Notes under the pieces: model-generated | Database searches by the model: none | The model's input: the letters and a program-made list of their open reading frames with translations, nothing else | Told to the model about the DNA's origin: nothing | In this document: positions 1-6,558 of the stretch, piece after piece | How positions within the stretch are numbered: position 1 is the stretch's first letter | Layout of the letters: every line of letters begins with the position of its first letter | Program-made: the position numbers and the translations under genes | NCBI GenBank assembly: GCA_012513735.1 | Contig: JAAZBR010000222.1 | Location: 1 to 11,912 of the forward strand | Origin: Clostridiales bacterium | GTDB lineage: Bacteria > Bacillota > Clostridia > Christensenellales > Aristaeellaceae | Direction: 5' to 3' | Length of the DNA stretch: 11,912 nt

Positions 1-359
1 CTGCGCAGGATCTGGACACCTTGTCCGCCTGTGCCGAGAATCTTCATCGGGATGCCCTGAAAGGCCGATACTTCATGGCCACTGACCGTGCCTTTCATAC
101 CCAACTGCTGCACTGCGCAGGCAGCCACACCATGTCCCAACTGGTGCTGGGCATCATAGACGCGCTGAACGAGTATATCCCCTGGCTGGAGGGCACCGAG
201 GCCATCTGGCTCAAAACGGTGCCCTATCACGTGGATATCTGTACTGCACTTCGCCAGGGGCGTGTAAGTGCCGCCCTGGCGGCCCATGAGTACATCCATC
301 TGTTGGATCTGGATGTGCTGGCAAAGCTTGATCAACTAACGACAGAGGAAGAATCATGA
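1..359 (+). CDS. GntR-family transcriptional regulator, FCD effector-binding domain (5' partial)
   Basis: The reading frame is open from the left edge, so the N-terminal winged-helix DNA-binding domain lies outside the window and only the C-terminal all-helical FCD (FadR-type) domain is visible. It shows the family pattern DRAFH (Asp codon at 84, His codon at 96), then a His in PYHVDI (codon at 228) and a late His in EYIHLL (codon at 297). These are the candidate Asp/His ligands of the metal site that many FCD domains use to bind carboxylic acid or sugar acid effectors. The stop codon overlaps the start of the fucosidase gene (ATGA, 356-359), so the two are translationally coupled. By inference it controls the fucosidase in response to fucose or a catabolite. 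Family assignment is good; the effector is unknown. Confidence 0.8.
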   Translation, partial: AQDLDTLSACAENLHRDALKGRYFMATDRAFHTQLLHCAGSHTMSQLVLGIIDALNEYIPWLEGTEAIWLKTVPYHVDICTALRQGRVSAALAAHEYIHLLDLDVLAKLDQLTTEEES

Positions 360-1603
360 CATCGCTTGCAACCGATAGCTGGTGGGAGGAGGCCAGGTTC
401 GGCCTGTTTATCCATTGGGGACTCTATTCTCTGCTAGCGGGGGAATACAAGGGAAATCGCACCCACAACATTGCGGAGTGGATCATGCACGACCTGCGCA
501 TCTCCCGGGAGGAGTATGAGGGGCTGGCTGCTCAGTTCAACCCCCAGGCTTTTGACGCGGGATCCATCGCCCGCCTCGCCCGTGAGGCGGGGATGCGCTA
601 TGTGGTGTTCACCAGCAAGCACCATGATGGCTTTGCCATGTATCATTCCAAGGCGAGTGCCTACAATGTGGTGCAGGCCACTCCCTTTGGACGGGACGTA
701 GCCAAGGAATTGCAGCTTGCCTGTCAGCAGGAAGGGCTGAAGTTGTGCTTTTACTATTCTCAGGCCCAGGACTGGCACCATCCCGATGGCATTGAGGAAT
801 ATTTCAACGACCCCAGCCCCCACTTCCGCCGCTACCTGGAGGAAAAGTGCAAGCCCCAGCTTCAGGAGCTGCTGACCCAGTACGGCGACATCGGCCTGAT
901 CTGGTTTGATACGCCCATGAGCATGACCCGGGAGCAGTCGGAGGAACTGAAGGCGCTGGTGCGCTCCCTGCAACCCCAGTGCCTGGTCAGCGGGCGCATT
1001 GGCCACGGCTTGGGGGACTATATGACCACCGGCGACAACTTCATCCCGCTGCTGCCCTATGGCAAGCCCTTTGAGGTGCCGGCCACCATCAACAACACCT
1101 GGGGTTACAGCCGCCACGATCAGCGCTGGAAAAACAGCCAACAATTGGTGCGCAACCTGGTGCGGGTGGTGAGCCGGGGGGGTAACTACCTGCTGAATAT
1201 CGGCCCGGATGCGGACGGGCGTGTGCCCCGGCAGAGTGTTGACGCCCTGCGGGAGGTGGGGGAATTCATGCGCCACAGCGGCGAGAGCATCTACGGCGCG
1301 CTGTCCCTTCCCGCCTACCCCTACGACCTGGGCTGGGGCTACATCACCGGCAAGGCCGGCAAGCTCTACATCCACTGCTTTGACGATCGGGAGGAGCTGT
1401 ACCTGATCAACATGGGCAACAAGCCCCTGCAGGCGCGCCTTCTCTATGACGGGCGCATACTGCCTCTGACGGAGCGGGTGACCTGCGAGGGCGTGCATAG
1501 CTGGAGCATCCGTGTACCCCGGGACCTGCCGCCCCTGCCCGACATCGTGGTGGCTGTGGACCTGGCGGAGGAGCAGATCATCTTTGAGCCCATCACTGAT
1601 TAA
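356..1603 (+). CDS. Alpha-L-fucosidase, glycoside hydrolase family 29
   Basis: A 415-residue retaining exo-fucosidase expected to release L-fucose from fucosylated glycans or oligosaccharides. GH29 signatures run in order: WWEEARFGLFIHWG (9-22) in the first strand of the TIM barrel, VVFTSKHHDGFAMY (83-96) with the substrate-contacting His pair, FYYSQAQDWHHP (132-143), and LIWFD (181-185), in which D185 matches the catalytic nucleophile. E240 in FEVPATINNTWGY is a reasonable acid/base candidate, but this residue varies across the family. RGGNYLLNIGPDADG follows, then a short beta-rich C-terminal part. There is no signal peptide, so it should act in the cytoplasm on imported oligosaccharides. 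The start is preceded by a GAGGAAG-type ribosome binding site and overlaps the upstream regulator stop. Length suits the catalytic domain without an added carbohydrate-binding module. Confidence 0.93.
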   Translation: MTSLATDSWWEEARFGLFIHWGLYSLLAGEYKGNRTHNIAEWIMHDLRISREEYEGLAAQFNPQAFDAGSIARLAREAGMRYVVFTSKHHDGFAMYHSKASAYNVVQATPFGRDVAKELQLACQQEGLKLCFYYSQAQDWHHPDGIEEYFNDPSPHFRRYLEEKCKPQLQELLTQYGDIGLIWFDTPMSMTREQSEELKALVRSLQPQCLVSGRIGHGLGDYMTTGDNFIPLLPYGKPFEVPATINNTWGYSRHDQRWKNSQQLVRNLVRVVSRGGNYLLNIGPDADGRVPRQSVDALREVGEFMRHSGESIYGALSLPAYPYDLGWGYITGKAGKLYIHCFDDREELYLINMGNKPLQARLLYDGRILPLTERVTCEGVHSWSIRVPRDLPPLPDIVVAVDLAEEQIIFEPITD

Positions 1604-1630
1604 CTCAATTGTAAATTCTTCCATGCTTTG

Positions 1631-1662
1631 TTGCCGCTGCCTGACAGGCCGCGGCAATTTAT
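1631..1662 (+). terminator. Hairpin terminator after the fucosidase gene
   Basis: TTGCCGC (1631-1637) pairs with GCGGCAA (1651-1657). After one mismatch, GCCT (1639-1642) pairs with AGGC (1646-1649) around a three-base loop. The stem is followed by TTTATTGT, a modest U-tract, 28 bases after the fucosidase stop. It separates the regulator/fucosidase unit from the sigma-factor gene. The interrupted U-tract limits certainty about strength. Confidence 0.55.
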
Positions 1663-1700
1663 TGTAAACTGAGGACAGTCAGCGGGAGAGGAGGGAAGGC

Positions 1701-2243
1701 ATGCAGCACCCGTCGCAGCGGGAGGAATTTCTGGCCCAACTGTATACCAACTGCTATGAGCTGCTGGAGAAAATGTGCTATCGCCGCGTGCACTACGATG
1801 CCTCCTACGCTGATGTGGTGGACGATTGTGTGCAAGAGGCCTTTCTGGCCGCCGATGCCCACTACGAGAAGCTAAGCCGCCACCCCAACCCCCAGGGCTG
1901 GCTGGTGCTCACCTGCCAGAACCGCCTGAAGGATGCTCTCAGGCGGGAGAACAGGCGCAGGGCCCGCAGCGGGTTCTCCATTGATGCAGAGGATGCGCCG
2001 CCCCTGGCCGCGGTGGAGGATGCCCTGGATAAATGGGCCGACCAACAGCAGAGCGCCGAGTTGGTGCAGCAGGTGTGCGACCTGCTGTCCCCCAAGGAAC
2101 AGCAGGTCATGCGCAGTTATTTTGTGGAAAGCCTGTCCATGGAGGAGACTGCGCGGCAGCAGGGCAGCACGCTGAGTGCCGTCAAATCCATCATCTACCG
2201 CATCCGGCAGAAAGCCCGGGACGCCCGGGGCAGGGATCCTTAG
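1701..2243 (+). CDS. ECF-type sigma-70 family RNA polymerase sigma factor
   Basis: A 180-residue protein with only regions 2 and 4 of sigma-70, the two-domain plan of extracytoplasmic-function sigma factors. Region 2 covers about residues 20-90 and contains DVVDDCVQEAFLAA followed by the PQGWLVLTCQNRLKDALRRE stretch, equivalent to the core-binding and -10-reading helices. Region 4 covers about 128-175 (LLSPKEQQVMRSYFVE, then the helix-turn-helix SMEETARQQGSTLSAVKSIIYRIRQKAR) and should read the -35 element. The start is set by a strong AGAGGAGGG site 5 bases upstream. The next gene encodes a membrane protein with a short cytoplasmic N-terminal domain, the usual arrangement for a cognate anti-sigma factor. 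Two copies of an AAC-containing motif in the downstream gaps are candidate targets. No clear ECF-like promoter was found upstream of this gene. Confidence 0.9.
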   Translation: MQHPSQREEFLAQLYTNCYELLEKMCYRRVHYDASYADVVDDCVQEAFLAADAHYEKLSRHPNPQGWLVLTCQNRLKDALRRENRRRARSGFSIDAEDAPPLAAVEDALDKWADQQQSAELVQQVCDLLSPKEQQVMRSYFVESLSMEETARQQGSTLSAVKSIIYRIRQKARDARGRDP

Positions 2244-2278
2244 CCGGCGCAACCATTCTGCCCGGTCGCGCACTATAC
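2241..2278 (+). promoter_or_regulatory. Candidate ECF-sigma promoter upstream of the membrane regulator gene
   Basis: TAGCCGGCGCAACCATT begins on the sigma-factor stop codon. Its CAACC core (2250-2254) is followed 16 bases later by CACTATAC (2271-2278). The same arrangement recurs at 4037-4074. ECF promoters typically have an AAC-containing -35 and a short -10 about 16-17 bases further on. Initiation near 2283 would leave a very short leader that begins at the AAAGGAGG ribosome binding site. The evidence is the repeat itself and the equal spacing; there is no direct proof of promoter activity. Confidence 0.4.
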
Positions 2279-2299
2279 AGGTAAAGGAGGAGGAGCGCG

Positions 2300-4036
2300 G
2301 TGAACGCCCAGGAAGCGATGAAGAAGCTGGCGCTGGACAATCTGAAGCGCCAGCTGCGGGACGGCAGCCTGACGCCGGATGAGATGAGCCGGCGGCTTTC
2401 GCGCGCCATTGATGACGAAATCGCCCGGGGTCCCGCCCGGATGGACACCGACCTCATCGCCGCCTGTGAACAACTTTTGTGGCAGCTCCACGCTCCTCAG
2501 ACCAGTGTACTGCCCGCCGGTCGGCGCAAGGCCTATCCTCCCATGCTCGGCAGAACGCCCAGAGCAAAACCCCGGTGGCTGCGTCCCCGCGTGGCCGGCC
2601 TGGCCCTGGCTTTCCTGTGTATGGTGGGCATCGGGGGTCTGGCGCTGCGCTACAGCGCGGAGCTGCGCGGCAGACGTCCTGTGACCCTGAGCCAGGGTAC
2701 CCGGATCCCCGTGGCGGAGACCGCGCGCCTGAGCGTCACCTTGGCCGCCACCGTAGCGCCTACCGTGGCCTTCACCGATTGGCCCACGTCTCCTCCGGTC
2801 ACGCCCAGCCCCACCCCGGAGCCCACGCCCCTTGTGGTGACGGCTGAGCCGCTGGTAGTGCTGCCCCCTGCCCCCACCCAGCAGCCCCGTGCCCGGTACG
2901 TTACCGTGCAGCAGCTTCGGCAGGAGGCCCCCCAGCGCTGGCAGGCAACCTATTCCACCCTGGGCCGCCGGGTGGAGGTGGATGCCCCCATCGTTATTCC
3001 CCAGGTGGACGCCGTGCCCCTGGTAGAGCTGCAGTGGCTGCTGCATGATGGCCCCTCCCTGGAGCGTGCTCTCCGGCCTCTGTTCCCCCAGGCCGCAGTG
3101 GTGGATGTGTACACGCATAATGAGGGCCGCAGCCTGAGCGTCAGCGTGCAGCGGAGTGAAAACAGCCTGCTTATGGGCCCCAGACAGCCAAGCGCCCGTG
3201 TGCGGGTGATGCCCGGTCAGCCTGCCCAGGCCAGCGACTATCCGGCCGATGCCCCCCTGAAGCTGCTCAAGCGTCTGGTGACAACAGCCCAGGGGGATAC
3301 AGAGGGTATCCGCCTGTTGGATCAGGCGGGTACCACCGGTTGGTATCCCTACCGGACGTGGCGCGGCAACGAACAGCCTCCCCGGGCGCCCTATGGCTTC
3401 CTGCAGGATCGGGGCCCGGTTGAAGGGTATGAGCGCGGGCACTATCTGCTGCGTGCCGCCCAGGTGCTTGAGGGCATCCCCCTACTACCCTTCGAGGGTC
3501 AGTACAGCCCGGAGGATCAGGTTTCCTCTGTGGAAGGGTATATCTACCTGGAGGCCTATGACGACAGCGAGTTCCGCCTGTCGATGCAGCTGCTAAGGCA
3601 GACGGGCATCCGCGCCGCCGACTTACCCCTGGTCAGCTTTGACACCCTGCGCCTGCACCTGGAGCAATTGATTGAAAAGGGCTGGCTGCGGGCGGTGGAC
3701 CGCATTGAGCTGGGGTACACCTTGTATTATGCCCAGCCCGTCAGCCCCGGCAAAGAGGAGCAACACGCCACCTTGCTGGCCGTGCCTGTGTGGCGTGTGC
3801 TGGGGCTGCTGATGGACAACCTGGAGCAGGAGCCGGAGGCCTATGCGCTGACCTCCCGGCTGGAGGCTCCCTACGTGGAGTATCGGGCCATGGAGGCGGA
3901 TATGCGCTTCAACGCCCAGACGGGTGAATACATGGAGCATTTTGTTAACCGGATGGCCAACGTAAACCCTGCGGTGCTGACCTGGGAACAGATGGAGGGC
4001 GAGGGAGAGGTGAGCCTGCTGGATCAGGACCGGTAA
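2300..4036 (+). CDS. Single-pass membrane protein with large ectodomain, probable anti-sigma factor
   Basis: A 578-residue protein beginning at GTG behind a purine-rich AAAGGAGG site (2283-2290). Residues 1-95 form a charged, helical cytoplasmic part (MNAQEAMKKLALDNLKRQLR, later DLIAACEQLLWQL near 51-63), the right size and place for a sigma-binding domain. It lacks an evident HxxxCxxC zinc motif. One hydrophobic segment (about 98-117) is preceded by arginines, giving an N-in topology. Residues 150-197 are a Pro/Thr/Ser-rich extracellular linker (PSPTPEPTP). The remaining roughly 380 residues form an ectodomain that I do not recognise. The gene follows the sigma factor by 56 bases and ends in tandem stops (TAATAG). 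Anti-sigma function is inferred from order and topology, not from a recognised family motif. A membrane sensor acting through another partner is the alternative. Confidence 0.65.
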   Translation: MNAQEAMKKLALDNLKRQLRDGSLTPDEMSRRLSRAIDDEIARGPARMDTDLIAACEQLLWQLHAPQTSVLPAGRRKAYPPMLGRTPRAKPRWLRPRVAGLALAFLCMVGIGGLALRYSAELRGRRPVTLSQGTRIPVAETARLSVTLAATVAPTVAFTDWPTSPPVTPSPTPEPTPLVVTAEPLVVLPPAPTQQPRARYVTVQQLRQEAPQRWQATYSTLGRRVEVDAPIVIPQVDAVPLVELQWLLHDGPSLERALRPLFPQAAVVDVYTHNEGRSLSVSVQRSENSLLMGPRQPSARVRVMPGQPAQASDYPADAPLKLLKRLVTTAQGDTEGIRLLDQAGTTGWYPYRTWRGNEQPPRAPYGFLQDRGPVEGYERGHYLLRAAQVLEGIPLLPFEGQYSPEDQVSSVEGYIYLEAYDDSEFRLSMQLLRQTGIRAADLPLVSFDTLRLHLEQLIEKGWLRAVDRIELGYTLYYAQPVSPGKEEQHATLLAVPVWRVLGLLMDNLEQEPEAYALTSRLEAPYVEYRAMEADMRFNAQTGEYMEHFVNRMANVNPAVLTWEQMEGEGEVSLLDQDR

Positions 4037-4074
4037 TAGCGGGCGCAACCTTTGGCGATTATCCTTCGTGATAT
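4037..4074 (+). promoter_or_regulatory. Candidate ECF-sigma promoter upstream of the secreted sensor gene
   Basis: TAGCGGGCGCAACCTTT matches the motif at 2241 in 15 of 17 positions. Its CAACC (4046-4050) is followed after 16 bases by CGTGATAT (4067-4074), sharing C-N3-ATA with the upstream copy. The CGT resembles the -10 core used by several Bacillus ECF sigma factors. Initiation would fall near 4079-4081, at the end of the left arm of the terminator hairpin at 4073-4103. Transcripts from this promoter would therefore lack the outer stem, whereas read-through transcripts would form it. Confidence 0.42.
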
Positions 4075-4109
4075 GGGGTGGAGGGCTGAGGCCCGCACCC
4101 CATTTTTTC
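4073..4109 (+). terminator. Intrinsic terminator between membrane regulator and secreted sensor genes
   Basis: ATGGGGTG (4073-4080) pairs perfectly with CACCCCAT (4096-4103). GGGC (4083-4086) pairs with GCCC (4091-4094) around a TGAG loop, and a run of six T follows at 4103-4108. This is a strong rho-independent terminator for transcription coming from the sigma/membrane-protein genes. It ends only a few bases before the ribosome binding site of the next gene (GGGAGG, 4111-4116). It therefore also works as a potential attenuator for that gene. Confidence 0.82.
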
Positions 4110-4123
4110 AGGGAGGAATTGAT

Positions 4124-6466
4124 ATGCGTAGACAAACAACCCGGGCGCTGCTGATATGCCTGTTGCTGCTGCTGTTGATTGTGCCCGGCGTGGTGGCGGA
4201 GGGGTCGCTGGACGGCCGGCCGGGAACGGTGGATCAGCAGGCGCCGGATATCTTTTTGCCCGAGCAGACGCCGGAGGGGCTGGCAGACCCGGATGCCTGG
4301 CAACAGGGCAGTCCTGCTTCGGTGATCTGCGCCGGGGACGCCTGGTATGCGTTGTACGGGCACAGCCAGGCGGTGGCGGTGTGGCGGCCCGGCATGGACA
4401 ATATCCGCCTGTTTGCCCAACTGCCCCGGCAGGCGGAGGGCATCATCTATGCTGATATGGACGCCGCCCAGAAGGAAATAGCCGCACAGGGGGCGCAGCT
4501 TCTATTTGCCTGGCACAACAAGCCGTATGCCCTCAATGTGTACACCGGCCTCTACGGCATGCTGACCGAAGGAGGCGTTCAATGGGGCCAGGTGAAGCTG
4601 GACCTGAGCGCGCTGATCCCCAGCCTGGAGGGATGGTTCGAGCTGCCGGAGCGCGGCTTTGTACAGGGGGATACGCTGGTGCTCACCCGCTCCGGTTTCA
4701 GTGAGCGCACACTGGAGGAGCAGCAGGACGTGCTGCTGGTAAACCTGCAGGAGGGCAGCGCTCGCAGGCTGAACATGGAGGGCGTGCGGGACGCGGCCGC
4801 CTACAGGGAAGGGCAGATCTTGCTGTTGGTGTGGGCGCAAAAGGAAACCAACAGCCTGTACGCGCTGGATATGCGCACGCTGACCTCCCGGGAGATGCCA
4901 ATCCCCCTGCCCGGGGGCGATGTGGGCGGCATGGCCTGGGATGCAGCCGACGACGCCCTGTATCTGGTGGACACCAACGTGCTGTACATCTGCCGGGCGG
5001 GCGCCGCGCCCGCCCGGGCCAACGCGCTGATCAGCCCCATGCTGTACCTTGCGGCGGGCTTTGTACCGGCACAGGGACAGTACGCGCTGTTCAACCAGGG
5101 GCTGCGCCTCCGCCCGGTGAACCCTGGAGAGGCGAACAGCTATCTGACCGTTCAGCTGACCATGGGGCAGGGCAGCCCGCTGTACCGGGCTTATCAGCGG
5201 GCCAATCCCCAGGCCAGGATCCTGGTGCACCAGGGCACGATACAGCCCCAGCAGATCGTGCAGGCCATGACGGCGGATCCCACAGGGGTGGACTTGTGGG
5301 AGGTGTCCGTGGACGCGGACTACGCGGCCCTGCTGGATAAGGGCTACGCCCTGGACCTGTCCGGGGATGATGTTCTGATGCAGCAGCTTGAGGGGCTGTA
5401 TCCCTGGGCTTTGCAGGCGGTCAAGAACGGGGCGGGCGCGGTGCGCGCAGTGCCCTCCCGGCTGGACGCCGACAAATGGACGGTCAACAAAGCGATGTTT
5501 GAGCAGCACTTCCCGGGCGAGCAGCTTCCCCGCACCTGGACAGAGCTGATGAACATGCTGCTGCGTTTTGAAACCCGCGCGGACGAGTACCCGGATCACA
5601 GCTTCATCAGCCAGGGCAGCTATGCCCGCATGCTGCAGATGATGATGGAAAGCTACCTGCAGCAATATGACGGGGAGCAGGCCATGGACTTTCGCCGCCC
5701 GGAGCTGGTGGAGGCGCTGACGCTATGGCAGCGGGCGCGGGACATGCGCCTGTCCAAAGGGCTGAGCCTGGAGGCCATTGACTATGATGCCTATGGCTTT
5801 GATTCCGGCAGCCAGGAGCCCACCATTTTCTTCGCCGAAGCGGGGGTCAGCGCCATGCCGGCGGACCCGGAGAAGGCCGGCACGGGTACGGGCTTTGATT
5901 GGGTGATGCTGCCGCCGGTTTTTGAAAAGGACGCATCGCCCATGATGCGCGGCTGCCTGTCCGCGCTGGTGGTGGTGAACCCCCAAAGCCCGCGGGCGCG
6001 GGAGGCGCTGGCGCTGCTGCGCTTTGCCGCCAACCGGGAGGCCGACCCGCTGCAGCATATCCTGCTGTATCCGGGGGACAACGCGCCCGTTGAGGATCCT
6101 GATTTTGCCCGACAATTGCAGGAAGCCAAGGACAGCCTGGACGCCCTGCAAAAGAGTTATGACGCCGCCCAAGGCGCCGAAAAGAATGAGCTGGGCTGGA
6201 TGCTCAGCTATAACAAGGAATTGATCGCCAACCCCGAAGCCAACCGCTGGCAGGTATCGCCCAACGCCATTTCACTGTATCGCCGGCAGGCGGAAAACAT
6301 GCGGGTGTTTGCCCGCAGCCGCTATGTGCTGGCCCCCTGGGACAACCCGGTCTTCCGCCAGATGAACAGCCTGTGCGAGCGCTATGTCAGCGAGCAGCTT
6401 CCGCAGGAGGAGTTTATCCGCACCCTGAACGATACCTTCCGGCTGATCTGGCTGGAGAGGGAATGA
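4124..6466 (+). CDS. Secreted protein: propeller-like N-terminal region fused to extracellular solute-binding domain
   Basis: A 780-residue exported protein. The ATG at 4124 is chosen because GGGAGG (4111-4116) lies 7 bases upstream and the signal peptide begins there; an in-frame TTG at 4052 would put 24 extra residues, encoded through the terminator, before it. Residues 1-25 form a signal peptide (RRQ, then a Leu-rich core, probable cleavage after VVA). No lipobox cysteine is visible. Residues about 65-335 contain recurring beta-strand segments (ALYGHSQAVAVW, LLVNLQEGSARRL, SLYALDMRTL, ALYLVDTNVLYIC) suggesting a WD/NHL-like propeller. Residues about 340-650 resemble a family 1 solute-binding protein (PLYRAYQRANPQARI, later LPRTWTELMNMLLRFE), with a helical C-terminal region to 780. 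No transporter permease is adjacent. By inference it is a secreted ligand sensor serving the upstream sigma system. Fold of the N-terminal part is the least certain. Confidence 0.75.
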   Translation: MRRQTTRALLICLLLLLLIVPGVVAEGSLDGRPGTVDQQAPDIFLPEQTPEGLADPDAWQQGSPASVICAGDAWYALYGHSQAVAVWRPGMDNIRLFAQLPRQAEGIIYADMDAAQKEIAAQGAQLLFAWHNKPYALNVYTGLYGMLTEGGVQWGQVKLDLSALIPSLEGWFELPERGFVQGDTLVLTRSGFSERTLEEQQDVLLVNLQEGSARRLNMEGVRDAAAYREGQILLLVWAQKETNSLYALDMRTLTSREMPIPLPGGDVGGMAWDAADDALYLVDTNVLYICRAGAAPARANALISPMLYLAAGFVPAQGQYALFNQGLRLRPVNPGEANSYLTVQLTMGQGSPLYRAYQRANPQARILVHQGTIQPQQIVQAMTADPTGVDLWEVSVDADYAALLDKGYALDLSGDDVLMQQLEGLYPWALQAVKNGAGAVRAVPSRLDADKWTVNKAMFEQHFPGEQLPRTWTELMNMLLRFETRADEYPDHSFISQGSYARMLQMMMESYLQQYDGEQAMDFRRPELVEALTLWQRARDMRLSKGLSLEAIDYDAYGFDSGSQEPTIFFAEAGVSAMPADPEKAGTGTGFDWVMLPPVFEKDASPMMRGCLSALVVVNPQSPRAREALALLRFAANREADPLQHILLYPGDNAPVEDPDFARQLQEAKDSLDALQKSYDAAQGAEKNELGWMLSYNKELIANPEANRWQVSPNAISLYRRQAENMRVFARSRYVLAPWDNPVFRQMNSLCERYVSEQLPQEEFIRTLNDTFRLIWLERE

Positions 6467-6476
6467 GCCCGATCCC

Positions 6477-6515
6477 ATCCGCCCTGCCTGCGGCCCTTCA
6501 ACAGGCGGGGCGGAT
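6477..6515. repeat. Long inverted repeat upstream of the DUF368 gene
   Basis: ATCCGCCCTGCCTG (6477-6490) pairs with CAGGCGGGGCGGAT (6502-6515) over 14 positions, with one T-G wobble and an 11-base loop. It begins 10 bases after the solute-binding gene stop. No T-run follows on either side, so it is not a standard intrinsic terminator. The right arm lies within the spacer of the predicted DUF368 promoter, so it may be an operator, an mRNA 3' protector or a weak terminator. Confidence 0.55.
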
Positions 6516-6525
6516 GTGGTACAAT
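6497..6525 (+). promoter_or_regulatory. Extended -10 promoter for the DUF368 gene
   Basis: TACAAT (6520-6525) matches the sigma-A -10 box in five of six positions. It is directly preceded by TGG, giving the TGn extended -10 element. A poor -35 (TTCAAC, 6497-6502) sits 17 bases upstream, within the loop and right arm of the inverted repeat. Initiation near 6532 would give a leader of about 27 bases carrying AAGGAGG. Confidence 0.5.
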
Positions 6526-6558
6526 CCGTGGGCGCCCCAGTGGCCGCAAGGAGGCAAC

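Noticed and set aside
434..1657. Long antisense open frame (407 codons) opposite the fucosidase
   Set aside because: It lies antisense to a clear GH29 gene. Its composition is rich in His, Gln, Val and Gly as expected for a reverse-frame reading of GC-rich coding DNA, and no domain is recognisable.
2800..2850. Proline/threonine-rich tract as a tandem repeat or mobile element remnant
   Set aside because: The DNA is not a regular repeat; it encodes an ordinary extracellular linker next to the membrane segment.
2273..3442. Long antisense open frame opposite the membrane regulator gene
   Set aside because: It has low-complexity Gly/His/Gln/Arg composition with no motif and no promoter or ribosome binding site of its own. 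It is best explained by codon bias of the sense gene.
4052..4123. Upstream TTG start adding 24 residues to the secreted protein
   Set aside because: The extension is encoded through the terminator hairpin and would bury the signal peptide; the ATG at 4124 has a well-placed GGGAGG.
4502..5665. Long antisense open frame opposite the secreted sensor gene
   Set aside because: It shows the same reverse-frame composition and no recognisable domain; the sense strand encodes an exported protein with a good start site.
6373..6558. Upstream start for the DUF368 gene overlapping the solute-binding gene
   Set aside because: The added residues are hydrophilic and run through the hairpin and promoter; the ATG at 6559 has AAGGAGG directly before it and gives the family's normal N terminus.
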